This document shows, in pieces, positions 25,948-34,975 of a stretch of 64,000 nt of DNA (positions are counted from its first letter, which is position 1; every line of letters starts with the position of its first letter). The stretch comes from Pedobacter sp. ok626 (GTDB lineage: Bacteria > Bacteroidota > Bacteroidia > Sphingobacteriales > Sphingobacteriaceae), in assembly GCF_900100435.1 (NCBI RefSeq), contig NZ_FNEX01000002.1:124001-188000 (forward strand). Reading direction: 5' to 3'. The notes under the pieces are model-generated. The model made no database searches and had not been told where the DNA came from. It was given only the letters and a program-made list of their open reading frames with translations. Both the position numbers and the translations under genes were made by a program.

Positions 25948-26805
25948 GTGGACGAAGGAAGAGCATATATAGAAACAGGCATACTTGAACAATATGTAAC
26001 TGGGCAATTAACTGCCGAGGAGCGATATGAAGTTGAAGCAATGGCAGCAAAAGACCCTGAAGTAAAACAGGAAATTGCATCCATTGAACTTACCCTGGAA
26101 AAATATGCCATGGCGGGAGCTAGACAACCTCGGGAGTTATTAAGAGACGAAATTCTTAATAAAATCCTCTCCAAACCACTCGAAGTAAACACTGAAAGTA
26201 TAAAACCCGCACATGAGGCCGCAATCGTGCCCCTACAGACTAAAGCTTACGAAACTAAAATAAAAAGACTTTACATTGCATTAATTGCCTGTGCAGTATT
26301 GTTGATAATATCCATCGCTGCACTTTTCTCCACCAGAGAGAAACTCGGAAATGCTAAAAATGAAATCATCGCATTAAATCTGGATAGAGAGAAATTTGCT
26401 ACTGAAGCCAGCTACCTCAAAGAAAGCAATTCCGATTTGCAAAAGATCGACGAAATAACAAGCAGCCCAGATTGGAAAACGGTAAAACTTGCGGGAACTA
26501 AAATGGATCCAAAAGCCAAAATGACAGTTTATTGGCATCCAGGTGGTCAGCATGTTATGGTCGATAATTCTAAAATGCAATTACCTATCAATGATCAGCA
26601 GCACCAATACCAACTTTGGGCTTTAGTAAATGGCAAACCAGTAGATTTAGGCGTATTTGATGTAAAAGCCGACAGTGCACACATCTTGCTTAAAATGAAG
26701 GAAATTGCCGGAGCTCAAGCATTCGCAGTCACACTTGAGAAACGTGGTGGAAGTGTAGGACCAACCATGGATCAAATGATTGTAATGGGAGCTGTTGGAA
26801 TCTAA
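25948..26805 (+). CDS. Anti-sigma factor, RskA-like
   Basis: A 285-residue inner-membrane protein. The N-terminal cytosolic part (YIETGILEQYVTGQLTAEER) is the zinc-less anti-sigma segment, a transmembrane helix covers about residues 108-128, a short coiled stretch follows, and the periplasmic RskA domain includes LWALVNGKPVDLGVF and AFAVTLEKRGG. The start codon is GTG, one base after the sigma stop, which indicates translational coupling. It would hold the sigma factor inactive until regulated proteolysis. The gene ends 4 bases before the convergent dehydratase gene. Confidence 0.9.
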   Translation: MDEGRAYIETGILEQYVTGQLTAEERYEVEAMAAKDPEVKQEIASIELTLEKYAMAGARQPRELLRDEILNKILSKPLEVNTESIKPAHEAAIVPLQTKAYETKIKRLYIALIACAVLLIISIAALFSTREKLGNAKNEIIALNLDREKFATEASYLKESNSDLQKIDEITSSPDWKTVKLAGTKMDPKAKMTVYWHPGGQHVMVDNSKMQLPINDQQHQYQLWALVNGKPVDLGVFDVKADSAHILLKMKEIAGAQAFAVTLEKRGGSVGPTMDQMIVMGAVGI

Positions 26806-26809
26806 AAAG

Positions 26810-27742
26810 CTAAACTAAAAACGATTTTACGGTTACCGGAATCTGTGCTGCCAACTGCGATGCAGTTATATTGTGATGGCTTAAAGCCAATTCATCCCCG
26901 GCCCTTCCATGAAAATAACAGCCCAATATGGCTGCAGCTTTTGCACTGTAACCCTGTGCAACGTAAGCCGTAATTATGCCAGTCAATACATCCCCCATTC
27001 CACCTTGCGACATCGCAGAATTACCTGTAGGATTGATCATCACATCGCCTTGCTGATCGATAATAAATGTATATTGATTTTTTAATACGATAACAGAGCC
27101 TAGTTTTTTGGCCATTCTGCGCCCTGTCTGCAACCTATCCCACCAATTTTTATGTTCACCGAATAGGCAATCAAACTCTTTTAAATGAGGTGTAAATATC
27201 GAATTTTTAGCCAGGTGCAAAAGCAAATCATCACGCTTAGAAAGGATATTTAGCGCATCTGCGTCAACTACAACCGGTACGTTTAAAACAACCAATTCTT
27301 CCATCATACACACCGCTTCAAAGAGCTTACCCAATCCTGGTCCTATCGCAATGGCATTGTATTTTTTTAATGATTTTATTTTGATCAGACGACTTCTTTC
27401 CAAATACATCACTTCAGGAAGCGCTGTATTTAAAGCCATCAATCCACTTTCGGGAATAGACACCGTTGTTAAGCCGGCACCACCATACAGACAGCCACTA
27501 GCACTAAGCAATGCCGCTCCCATAGTCTTTACGGCACCAGCAATAATAAGCGCATGTCCATATGTACCTTTATGTGAAAAAGATTTTCTGGGCTCAAGAA
27601 TACCCTTGATATCGGCGCTTTCGATTAATTTGTAAGGAGAGCTTTCATTTTCCGTACCCGCCTTTTCCAGTCCTTCATCTACAACCTGCAGTTTGCTTGC
27701 AGCATCAGAATCCGGTAGAAAGGCACTTAAAAAGACTGCCAT
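26810..27742 (-). CDS. nnrD: ADP-dependent (S)-NAD(P)H-hydrate dehydratase, lacking the epimerase domain
   Basis: A 310-residue repair enzyme that dehydrates damaged NAD(P)HX using ADP. The ribokinase-like dehydratase domain covers about residues 45-305: SHKGTYGHALIIAG, KYNAIAIGPGLG, DADALNIL and NSAMSQGGMGDVLTG. In most Bacteroidota the same polypeptide carries a YjeF_N epimerase domain of about 220 residues in front. Here only the last 40 or so residues of that part (around FLSAFLPDSDAASKLQVVDEGL) remain, and the uvrA stop codon lies 10 bases upstream, so there is no room for the rest. Translation start at the ATG 27742 is the only one available. Confidence 0.88.
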   Translation of the reverse strand: MAVFLSAFLPDSDAASKLQVVDEGLEKAGTENESSPYKLIESADIKGILEPRKSFSHKGTYGHALIIAGAVKTMGAALLSASGCLYGGAGLTTVSIPESGLMALNTALPEVMYLERSRLIKIKSLKKYNAIAIGPGLGKLFEAVCMMEELVVLNVPVVVDADALNILSKRDDLLLHLAKNSIFTPHLKEFDCLFGEHKNWWDRLQTGRRMAKKLGSVIVLKNQYTFIIDQQGDVMINPTGNSAMSQGGMGDVLTGIITAYVAQGYSAKAAAILGCYFHGRAGDELALSHHNITASQLAAQIPVTVKSFLV

Positions 27743-27752
27743 AACAATTGAT

Positions 27753-30596
27753 TTACAGGCCCATTTCCTTTTTAAGAAACTTGCCGGTTAAGCTGATCGG
27801 ATTCTGGATCAAGCCTTCAGGAGTACCCTCAAAGATGATCCTTCCACCTCCTGCACCGCCTTCTTCGCCCAAGTCTATTACCCAATCGGCAACTTTTACC
27901 ACGTCCAGATTATGCTCAATAACCAATACAGTATTTCCTCGCTCCACCAGTTCGTTAAGCACACCTAGTAACACATTTATATCCTCAAAATGTAGGCCAG
28001 TTGTAGGCTCATCCAGAATATAAAATGTCCTGCCAGTGTCCTTTTTTGAAAGTTCAGTAGCCAACTTAACCCGCTGGGCCTCACCACCCGACAAAGTCGT
28101 AGAAGACTGACCTAAGGTAATATACCCCAAACCAACATCTTTCAATGTCTTAATCTTCCTATAAATAGAAGGCATGTTCTCAAAAAAGACACAAGCCTCT
28201 TCAATACTCATATCCAACACATCGCTAATCGACTTGCTACGGTAACGTACTTCAAGCGTTTCACGATTGTATCTTTTGCCATGACATTCTTCACAAGGCA
28301 CCTGTACATCAGGTAAAAAGTTCATTTCGATTACCTTCATTCCGCCACCTTGACAGGTTTCGCAACGGCCACCCTTAACATTGAAAGAGAAGCGACCGGG
28401 CTTATAACCCCTGATCTTAGCTTCAGGCAACTGAACATATAAATTGCGGATGTCCGAAAACACACCGGTATAAGTAGAAGGATTAGAACGTGGTGTACGC
28501 CCAATTGGCGCCTGATCAATCTCAATTACTTTATCAATCTCCTTTATGCCATTGATTTTCTCGTAGGGTAATGGATGTTTTTTAGCTCTAAAGAAGTGAT
28601 GATTTAAAATTGGATATAGCGTTTCGGTAATTAAGCTCGATTTACCACTTCCAGAAACCCCAGTTACCGTAATAAACTTACCCAATGGGAAATCTACAGA
28701 AACATCTTTTAGGTTGTGTCCACTTGCTTTGATGATAGATAGCTTATGTCCGGTTCCCTTTCTACGCTTTTTAGGCACTTCTATGCCCTTTTTACCATTT
28801 AGATAAGCTGCAGTAAGGGTATCCGATTTCAAGATCTCTGCCGGAGTGCCTTGGGCAACGATTTGTCCACCATGCACACCTGCTGCCGGACCAACATCAA
28901 TCACATGATCCGCCTCCAAAATCATATCCTTATCATGCTCTACCACTAAAACGGTATTCCCTAAATCTCTCAGGTTTTTTAAAGCCCCAATTAAACGCTC
29001 GTTATCACGCTGGTGAAGTCCTATACTCGGCTCATCCAAGATGTACATTACGTTCATCAACTGCGAGCCGATCTGTGTAGCCAACCTGATCCTTTGCGCC
29101 TCTCCACCCGAAAGTGTACGCGCAGTACGGTCAAGCGACAAGTAATTCAACCCTACATCACTTAAGAAACCCAATCTTGATCGGATCTCCTTTAAGATTT
29201 CTTTGGCAATTGTATTTTGTCTATCGTTTAATCTGCTTTCCAAACCTTCATACCAGCCTTTGATGCTACTGATATCCATTTCTGCCAGCTCAAAAATATT
29301 CTTGCCGTCGATTTTAAAATGCAGACTTTCTTTCTTTAAACGTGCACCATTACAAACCGGACAAGTTTTCAGTTTACGGAAACTCTCCATATCTTCCATA
29401 GAGGCCTCACCTTTGCGTTCCTGCTGCTCTTCCAACAGTTTAATGATCCCGTCGAAAGTGATCTGATAGTTTTGTACGTTCCATTTATTATACTCTACCG
29501 CTACCGAAATCAGCTCGTGAGAACCATTTAAAATAATATTGATGATGTCGTCACCCAGTTTTTCAAGTGGCGTAGACAAAGAGAAATTATATTTCTTAGC
29601 CACAGCCTTTAATACCTGGAACATCCATATATCTCGGTATTCTCCCAATGGAGCCAAGCCACCATTCATAATGCTCAACTTAAGGTTAGGCATTACTGAT
29701 TCCTTATCTACCACGAAAATGTAACCCAAACCATCACAATTCTCGCAAGCACCATAGGGTGAGTTGAACGAGAAGTTATTAGGTTGTGGTTCATCGTAAG
29801 AAATCCCTGTAGTTGGGCACATCAAAAAACGGCTAAAATGCGCAACATTGTTGTCCTTATCGCTGATTTTAATAATGCCTTTACCCAAACGCATAGCAGT
29901 TTGTAAGGAGTCTTGTAAACGTTTTAAATCTTTACGATCGATGATCAGGCGATCTACCACAATCTCAATATCATGAATTTTGTAGCGGTCGACCTGCATT
30001 TTAGGCGTAATGTCCTGAATATCTCCATCGATACGCACTTTTACATAGCCTTGCTTACGAATTTGCTCAAACAATTCTCTGTAATGTCCCTTACGTCCTT
30101 TTACTACAGGCGCCAGGATATTCACAGGCATCTCACCAAACTTATTAAAGATGTTGTCGAGAATCTGATCCTCGCTCATTCGCTCCATCTTCTCTCCTGT
30201 ATTGTAGGAGAAAGCATCGGCAGTACGCGCGTACAAAAGACGCATAAAATCGTAAATCTCCGTAATTGTGCCTACCGTAGATCGTGGGTTTTTGCTGGTG
30301 GTTTTTTGCTCAATGGCAATAACCGGACTTAAACCTGACACCTTATCTACATCAGGTCTTTCCATCCCTCCCATAAACTGGCGCGAATAGGCACTAAAAG
30401 TTTCCATATACCGGCGCTGTCCTTCCGCATAAATCGTATCGAAGGCTAAAGAGGATTTTCCACTCCCACTTAAACCAGTAATTACTACAAGTTTATTTCG
30501 GGGAAAGGAGATATCTATATTTTTAAGGTTATGCACCCTGGCCCCATACACTTCTACATCTTTTTGCTCGCCAAGGTCAACAGTATTTTTGCTCAT
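27753..30596 (-). CDS. uvrA: Excinuclease ABC subunit UvrA
   Basis: A 947-residue damage-recognition ATPase of nucleotide excision repair. Two ABC modules are visible: Walker [10 protein letters not shown] near residue 40 and GVSGSGKSS near residue 650, ABC signatures TLSGGEAQR twice, and Walker [11 protein letters not shown] and [10 protein letters not shown]. Zinc-finger cysteine pairs ([17 protein letters not shown] with CEECHGKRY) are present. Length is normal. A TATCTTTG promoter element lies about 80 bases upstream. Confidence 0.98.
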   Translation of the reverse strand: MSKNTVDLGEQKDVEVYGARVHNLKNIDISFPRNKLVVITGLSGSGKSSLAFDTIYAEGQRRYMETFSAYSRQFMGGMERPDVDKVSGLSPVIAIEQKTTSKNPRSTVGTITEIYDFMRLLYARTADAFSYNTGEKMERMSEDQILDNIFNKFGEMPVNILAPVVKGRKGHYRELFEQIRKQGYVKVRIDGDIQDITPKMQVDRYKIHDIEIVVDRLIIDRKDLKRLQDSLQTAMRLGKGIIKISDKDNNVAHFSRFLMCPTTGISYDEPQPNNFSFNSPYGACENCDGLGYIFVVDKESVMPNLKLSIMNGGLAPLGEYRDIWMFQVLKAVAKKYNFSLSTPLEKLGDDIINIILNGSHELISVAVEYNKWNVQNYQITFDGIIKLLEEQQERKGEASMEDMESFRKLKTCPVCNGARLKKESLHFKIDGKNIFELAEMDISSIKGWYEGLESRLNDRQNTIAKEILKEIRSRLGFLSDVGLNYLSLDRTARTLSGGEAQRIRLATQIGSQLMNVMYILDEPSIGLHQRDNERLIGALKNLRDLGNTVLVVEHDKDMILEADHVIDVGPAAGVHGGQIVAQGTPAEILKSDTLTAAYLNGKKGIEVPKKRRKGTGHKLSIIKASGHNLKDVSVDFPLGKFITVTGVSGSGKSSLITETLYPILNHHFFRAKKHPLPYEKINGIKEIDKVIEIDQAPIGRTPRSNPSTYTGVFSDIRNLYVQLPEAKIRGYKPGRFSFNVKGGRCETCQGGGMKVIEMNFLPDVQVPCEECHGKRYNRETLEVRYRSKSISDVLDMSIEEACVFFENMPSIYRKIKTLKDVGLGYITLGQSSTTLSGGEAQRVKLATELSKKDTGRTFYILDEPTTGLHFEDINVLLGVLNELVERGNTVLVIEHNLDVVKVADWVIDLGEEGGAGGGRIIFEGTPEGLIQNPISLTGKFLKKEMGL

Positions 30597-30675
30597 ATAT
30601 ATTAAAAAACAATGGGGCTTGTTAAAAGTTCTTTATTGCTAATGAAAATACTTTTGAACCAACCTATTTAGTACA

Positions 30676-30683
30676 CAAAGATA
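30676..30683 (-). promoter_or_regulatory. -7 element (TATCTTTG) of uvrA
   Basis: The minus strand reads TATCTTTG, an exact consensus match, in the 105-base gap between uvrA and the reductase gene. A TTTG 22 bases further upstream may be the -33 element. Confidence 0.55.
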
Positions 30684-30701
30684 AGGCATTATCCACAAAA
30701 A

Positions 30702-31754
30702 CTACCAAACTAATGTAGTCCCATCTTCTGTTGGATGTCCAGTGCAAACCAGTACTCTTCCCGCTGCAATCTCATCATCCATCAACACTTCGTTATAATC
30801 CATTTCAACCCCTCCTTTGGTACAAGTTGCAATACAGGTACTACATATTCCGGCATGACAACTATAAGGCAAATTAATCTTCTGCTCTAAAGCAGCGTCA
30901 AGAATAGTTTTATTGTAAGGAACTGCCAAATGATAGACTTTGTGGTTTAAATTTAGTACTACCGTATAAGTATTGGCATGTTTTACTTTTTTTTCTGTCG
31001 AATCGTCTTCATCTACTTCGTCCTCTGGCAATACAAAAGTCTCTCGCTTGATTTGAGAGATGTCAAAACCCATCTCCAATAATTTTATACGGCAAGTCAC
31101 CATATAGTCAATGGGTCCGCAGGTATAGAATAAAGCATCTGCTTTATCGAACACCAACTCCTCATTTACGATCTTCTCGATCAGGAATACATTTAATCTG
31201 GCCATTAGTAAATTTTTACTCTGGCTAGACACATAGATGATCTTGAACCTGTCCGTATATTGCTCCTGCAATTGATTCAATTCATCATGAAACAGCGTTT
31301 CTTCTACAGACCTACGACTATAAATCAACACTAGTCTCGAGTTTTCTTCTTTAAGAAGTGCGGTTTTTATAATAGAAAAAAGAGGGGTGATACCTACTCC
31401 GGCACCAAAGAGGAAAACCGTTCTTTTAATTTTTTGTTCTGGCTGATAAGTAAATTGCCCATTTGGCTCCAAAGCGTGAAGTACATCTCCTACCGCTGTT
31501 TTATGATGAAGAAGTCTGGAAATTTCACCATTCTCCACCCTTTTTATTGCAATCGCCAATGGTTCATCCACATCCGGAGAGCTACAAAGAGAATAGGACC
31601 TGCGCAATTCGCGTCCCTGAATATTGAACACCAGCGTTAAGAATTGTCCGGCCAGATACACAGGTTTCTTTCCTTCTAATATTTCAAAGCTGAGCACCAG
31701 AGTTTCCCCGGCACTGTATTTCATGTCTTGTATCCGCAGTTTCATCAATTCCAT
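30702..31754 (-). CDS. Flavin- and 2Fe-2S-containing ferredoxin reductase-like oxidoreductase (PaaE-like)
   Basis: A 350-residue electron-transfer protein with three modules: an FAD-binding barrel (RRSYSLCSSP, about residues 55-64), an NAD(P)-binding domain (FLFGAGVGITPLFS, about 115-128, and TCGP near 215), and a C-terminal plant-type 2Fe-2S domain (CHAGICSTC plus a fourth cysteine about 30 residues later). Class IA reductases of this layout feed electrons to oxygenases such as the PaaABCDE complex; no oxygenase is adjacent, so the partner is unknown. A second in-frame ATG at 31745 could be the true start. Confidence 0.88.
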   Translation of the reverse strand: MELMKLRIQDMKYSAGETLVLSFEILEGKKPVYLAGQFLTLVFNIQGRELRRSYSLCSSPDVDEPLAIAIKRVENGEISRLLHHKTAVGDVLHALEPNGQFTYQPEQKIKRTVFLFGAGVGITPLFSIIKTALLKEENSRLVLIYSRRSVEETLFHDELNQLQEQYTDRFKIIYVSSQSKNLLMARLNVFLIEKIVNEELVFDKADALFYTCGPIDYMVTCRIKLLEMGFDISQIKRETFVLPEDEVDEDDSTEKKVKHANTYTVVLNLNHKVYHLAVPYNKTILDAALEQKINLPYSCHAGICSTCIATCTKGGVEMDYNEVLMDDEIAAGRVLVCTGHPTEDGTTLVW

Positions 31755-31788
31755 AAGGTGCTCAAATTAGCAAATTCTGCACGAAAAC

Positions 31789-31817
31789 AAAAAGCCGCTC
31801 AGCATAAACTGAACGGC
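31789..31817 (-). terminator. Intrinsic terminator of the lytic transglycosylase gene
   Basis: GCCGCTCAG / CTGAACGGC pair with a 6-base loop, followed on the minus strand by five T. It lies 32 bases after the stop at 31849. Confidence 0.8.
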
Positions 31818-31848
31818 CTTCCCCATTTTTGAGTATTTTATCTCGATA

Positions 31849-32640
31849 TTATTCTGAATTTTTTTCTTCCGCTTTTCCTGCATTATAAGCCAGGAATTCT
31901 CTTGGAGCTTTATAACCATAACGAACAGGATCTGTCATAATTTGTTTCATAGAGATCAGTTTGTAAACATAACCTCCCGTTTCATTATTCAACTTCAATT
32001 TGAAGTAATTATCCTGATTTTGTCTGTTGATCTGGCGTCTCATGTGACTATCGCCAACATTATAAGCCGCTGCAACTAACGTCCAACTATCAAAAATTCG
32101 ATAAAGATCTTTGATGTATTTCGCAGCTGCAATGGTAGATTTACGTAGGTTATTACGCTCATCCACATTAGAGTTAACTTTTAGACCATACATACGGGCT
32201 GTTCCTGGCATAAACTGCCAAACGCCTGCTGCCCCCTTAGATGACACCCCGCTATGTAATCCTGATTCGACCAAGGCCATGTATTTAAAATCTTGGGGAA
32301 TGCCGTAAGCGGCCAGGATCGGTTCTATGATTGGGAACCATTCTGCTGCCTTTCTGTGCAGCTTATTAGTATGTAGATTACTAAAGTAATGTGCAGCCAG
32401 CGTTTTCTTCATTTTACGCTCTACTTTGACATCGCCAATTGGTAATGTTTCCTCTGCAAAATTTAATTGAGCCATCAAAGATAATGGCTTCGTGATGTTA
32501 AATGTTAGTGTATCGGTACTCGTTATTTCTTCCTGTTTTGAAGAATTTTTTGCTGCTTGGGGCATGTTGTAAGCAAACACTTTTGCCATAACTAGTAATG
32601 ATATAATTACCGTACATGTCATTATGTGTTTCTTTATCAT
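31849..32640 (-). CDS. Exported lytic murein transglycosylase (SLT domain)
   Basis: A 263-residue peptidoglycan-cleaving enzyme. The SLT/lysozyme-like domain covers about residues 95-240, with the catalytic glutamate in YMALVESGLHSG and the motifs GAAGVWQFMPGTARMYGL and AAAYNVGDSHM. A signal peptide runs to about residue 23 (VFAYN). The start at 32640 is fixed by an unusually strong Shine-Dalgarno AGGAGG three bases before it and by the promoter at 32679-32709, which overlaps a longer in-frame reading. No LysM domain is present, unlike MltD. Confidence 0.92.
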   Translation of the reverse strand: MIKKHIMTCTVIISLLVMAKVFAYNMPQAAKNSSKQEEITSTDTLTFNITKPLSLMAQLNFAEETLPIGDVKVERKMKKTLAAHYFSNLHTNKLHRKAAEWFPIIEPILAAYGIPQDFKYMALVESGLHSGVSSKGAAGVWQFMPGTARMYGLKVNSNVDERNNLRKSTIAAAKYIKDLYRIFDSWTLVAAAYNVGDSHMRRQINRQNQDNYFKLKLNNETGGYVYKLISMKQIMTDPVRYGYKAPREFLAYNAGKAEEKNSE

Positions 32641-32643
32641 CTT

Positions 32644-32649
32644 CCTCCT
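32644..32649 (-). promoter_or_regulatory. Strong Shine-Dalgarno sequence of the transglycosylase gene
   Basis: AGGAGG after a run of A, with 3 bases to the ATG at 32640. It is the only clear canonical Shine-Dalgarno I noticed in this window, where most genes lack one. Confidence 0.7.
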
Positions 32650-32678
32650 TTTTTTGGTTAATAATTTTAAAACTCCTG

Positions 32679-32709
32679 CAAAGGTACAATATATCGATCT
32701 AATTATCAA
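32679..32709 (-). promoter_or_regulatory. Promoter of the lytic transglycosylase gene
   Basis: On the minus strand TTG (32707-32709), 20 bases, then TACCTTTG (32679-32686): an excellent -33/-7 pair. The leader would be about 35 bases and contains the Shine-Dalgarno. Confidence 0.7.
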
Positions 32710-33005
32710 GCGATTACGAATTTAACTGCAAAAATCGACGTTTAAACAGCTTTAAAGCCGGATTCTAAAAGTGCCAATTTTAGCCATTTTTCATGTTTCC
32801 TTTACCCGATTTACAAATTCAAAAATCAACAAAAGGCAGTCAATGCTAAGGGTAAATTTTCCGAAAATTACGTGTTGAAAACTGGAATTAGTAAATCAAA
32901 AATTTATGTCAACACAAGGCCGAAATTCGCTTTTTTTAGCGACCAATCTGAGCGCAAAAATAAAGCAGTTCCAAGCATAAAAAATAATTTTGGAAGGTAC
33001 CGTAA
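32710..33005. other. AT-rich intergenic stretch, no gene recognised
   Basis: No ORF with coding character, tRNA or terminator is seen on either strand. Isolated copies of the array core occur here, TTTACCC at 32801-32807 and GGGTAAA at 32850-32856, which may be outliers of the repeat array starting at 33006. Confidence 0.4.
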
Positions 33006-33195
33006 TGACTAGGGAATGACTAGGTCTAAAGTTGGGAATAAGTAGGGGGTTGCTTTACCCTTGCCTTACCCTTGGTTTAGGGTTGCTTTACCCATAGGGT
33101 AAGCCAAGGGTAAAGCAACCCTAACGCAACCCTAAAGCAAGGGTAAAGCAACCCCCTATTTTAGCCCTACTTATTCCCAACTTATCCCCTATTCA
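33006..33195. repeat. Palindromic array of 11-bp units
   Basis: A central block of nine exact 11-mers runs without gaps except ATA at 33094-33096. Left of it are four units of TTGCTTTACCC type (33050, 33061, 33072, 33083); right of it are five in reverse orientation, GGGTAAAGCAA type (33097, 33108, 33119, 33130, 33141). All fit TTG-N-N-TTA followed by CCC or GGG. The 11-base register continues outward into flanks: TGACTAGGGAA, TGACTAGGTCT, AAAGTTGGGAA and TAAGTAGGGGG on the left, and CCCCCTATTTT, AGCCCTACTTA, TTCCCAACTTA and TCCCCTATTCA on the right. An 18-base arm beginning AGTTGGGAATAAGTA (33030) is repeated inverted, ending at 33182, with the right arm carrying one extra 11-mer. Function unknown. 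Confidence 0.9.
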
Positions 33196-33311
33196 TAATA
33201 ATACCTGAAAAAACCATTGACATTTTGTCTTATTTCTTCGTAATTATAACTAACGCAGCCAGATACGTAACCATATTAAATCGGTAAATTGCAGTAATCA
33301 GACACTTACAA

Positions 33312-33342
33312 TTGTGAATCCACGCATTTTTTAGTAATTTTG
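33312..33342 (+). promoter_or_regulatory. Promoter of the pseudouridine synthase gene
   Basis: TTG at 33312-33314, 20 bases, then TAATTTTG at 33335-33342. The ATG follows 33 bases later. The array at 33006-33195 ends 116 bases upstream of this promoter. Confidence 0.65.
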
Positions 33343-33375
33343 TCGCCGCATATATTATGCAGATAAAAGCGTATC

Positions 33376-34968
33376 ATGATAAAAAACAACAACAGGAACA
33401 GTCGGGATGACAAGTCCAAACCGGGAAACCGAAGCACAACAGGCAAAAAACCAGGTGGAGCGGAGTCTTCATACAAGGGAAAAAGCAAGTTTGATGATAA
33501 AGAGGGGAAAGACAATAAGTTTGGCGATGCCAAAGAGTTTAAGCCAAAACCATTCGGAGCATCCAGACCTCCAAGAGAAGGAGATTCAAGAAGCTTTAAG
33601 CCAAGAGGCGAAAACGACTCAAGAGAATTTAAACCAAGAAGTTCCGGCAGTGATTTTAAATCCAGACCTGGAAAAGACGGTGATCATAAAAGCTTCGGTT
33701 CTAGAAGCACAGGCTCAAGGGATTTCAAACCTGGTAGCAGAGACAACGACAGCAGAGATTTCAAACCTCGTTCTTTTAGTAAAGACGGTGGATCAAGAGA
33801 TTTCAAATCTGGTAGCAGAGACAATGACAGCAGAGATTTCAAACCTCGTTCTTTTAGTAAAGACGGTGGATCAAGAGATTTCAAACCTGGCAACAGAGAC
33901 AATGACAGCAGAGATTTCAAACCTCGTTCTTTCAGCAAAGATGCTGGATCAAGAGAAACTCCTGCTGGAGAAAGCAAACGTAGCTATATAAAGAAAGATC
34001 ATTTTGCAACTGGAGGTGACAAACCTTTCCGCAAATTTGACGACAAAAAGAGCTCAACTTCAAGAAGTACTGATAGCAGACCCTTCAGAAAAAGAGAAGA
34101 CGAAGGCACACGCCCGGAACGTCCAGAAAGAACTGAACGCCCAGAACGTGGCGAACGTACTGCTCGTCAGGACCGTAACAACACATGGGCTGGACCTGAG
34201 AAAGCGCCAACCATGCGTGGTAGAAAATCTGCTCCAGTTCAAAAAGATGACGGCCTGATCCGTTTAAACAGATACATTTCTAATGCTGGTATTTGCTCAC
34301 GCCGTAAAGCGGATGAGCTGATTGCTGCTGGTGTAGTTTCTGTAAATGGTGAAGTAGTTTCTGAATTGGGCCATAAAATTGATCCTGCTAATGATCAGGT
34401 TCGTTACAATGGTGAGTTACTAAAACGTGAAAAGAAAATTTACGTAGTATTAAACAAACCTAAGGATTACATCACAACTACTGACGATCCACAAGAACGT
34501 CGTACCGTAATGCAATTGGTTGAAAAAGCCAGCAGAGAACGTATTTATCCAGTAGGTAGATTAGACCGTAACACAACTGGTTTATTGTTGATGACCAATG
34601 ATGGTGACCTTGCTGATAAGCTTTCTCATCCAAGAAATGGTATCACCAAAATATATAACGTTGAGCTAAACAAAAGCTTAAGTCAAGGCGACATGAATAA
34701 AATTCAGTTCGGTTTAGAATTAGAGGATGGTATTATTAAACCAGATTCTGTATCTTACGTTACTGGAGGTTCTAAACGTGAGATTGGTATACAAATCCAT
34801 AGTGGTAAAAACAGGATTGTACGCCGTATATTCGAACATTTAGGATACGATGTAGTGAAACTAGACCGTGTTGTTTATGGTAACCTAACTAAAAAAGATC
34901 TTCCTCGTGGAAGATGGCGTTACCTGGAAGAGCATGAGCTAATTCAGATCAAACACCTGATTAAGTAA
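33376..34968 (+). CDS. RluB/RsuA-type 23S rRNA pseudouridine synthase with a long repetitive N-terminus
   Basis: A 530-residue protein. Residues 1-290 are low-complexity, rich in Arg, Lys, Asp, Ser and Gly, and include three near-identical 26-residue repeats (DNA units of 78 bp at 33715, 33793 and 33871) built from RDFKPGSRDNDS and RDFKPRSFSKDGG. An S4 RNA-binding domain follows (RLNRYISNAGICSRRKADEL, about 295-350), then the catalytic domain with GRLDRNTTGLLLMTNDG, whose aspartate (about 398) is the nucleophile. Family enzymes normally have 230-300 residues, so the N-terminal extension doubles the size; it is probably disordered and RNA-binding. The lactonase gene starts 7 bases after the stop. 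Confidence 0.92.
   Translation: MIKNNNRNSRDDKSKPGNRSTTGKKPGGAESSYKGKSKFDDKEGKDNKFGDAKEFKPKPFGASRPPREGDSRSFKPRGENDSREFKPRSSGSDFKSRPGKDGDHKSFGSRSTGSRDFKPGSRDNDSRDFKPRSFSKDGGSRDFKSGSRDNDSRDFKPRSFSKDGGSRDFKPGNRDNDSRDFKPRSFSKDAGSRETPAGESKRSYIKKDHFATGGDKPFRKFDDKKSSTSRSTDSRPFRKREDEGTRPERPERTERPERGERTARQDRNNTWAGPEKAPTMRGRKSAPVQKDDGLIRLNRYISNAGICSRRKADELIAAGVVSVNGEVVSELGHKIDPANDQVRYNGELLKREKKIYVVLNKPKDYITTTDDPQERRTVMQLVEKASRERIYPVGRLDRNTTGLLLMTNDGDLADKLSHPRNGITKIYNVELNKSLSQGDMNKIQFGLELEDGIIKPDSVSYVTGGSKREIGIQIHSGKNRIVRRIFEHLGYDVVKLDRVVYGNLTKKDLPRGRWRYLEEHELIQIKHLIK
33715..33948 (+). repeat. Three tandem 78-bp repeats inside the pseudouridine synthase gene
   Basis: Units at 33715-33792, 33793-33870 and 33871-33948 differ at only a few bases and keep the reading frame. 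They encode a 26-residue Arg/Asp/Ser/Phe repeat. The copy number is likely variable by slippage or recombination. Confidence 0.85.
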
Positions 34969-34975
34969 TTACAAT

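Noticed and set aside
30689..30697. Perfect DnaA box TTATCCACA
   Set aside because: A single box in the uvrA promoter region with no cluster, no dnaA/dnaN and no AT-rich unwinding element; not evidence of an origin.
32640..32709. Longer lytic transglycosylase start at 32709
   Set aside because: The extra codons overlap a good -33/-7 promoter and precede a strong Shine-Dalgarno that serves the ATG at 32640.
33050..33151. Possible CRISPR array
   Set aside because: Units are 11 bp with no spacers, palindromic in overall order, and there are no cas genes nearby.
33684..33977. Antisense ORF of 97 codons with LKSLDP/SLLKERGL repeats
   Set aside because: It is the complement of the 78-bp repeats in the pseudouridine synthase gene; the repeat pattern explains its openness and it has no start context or homology that I recognise.
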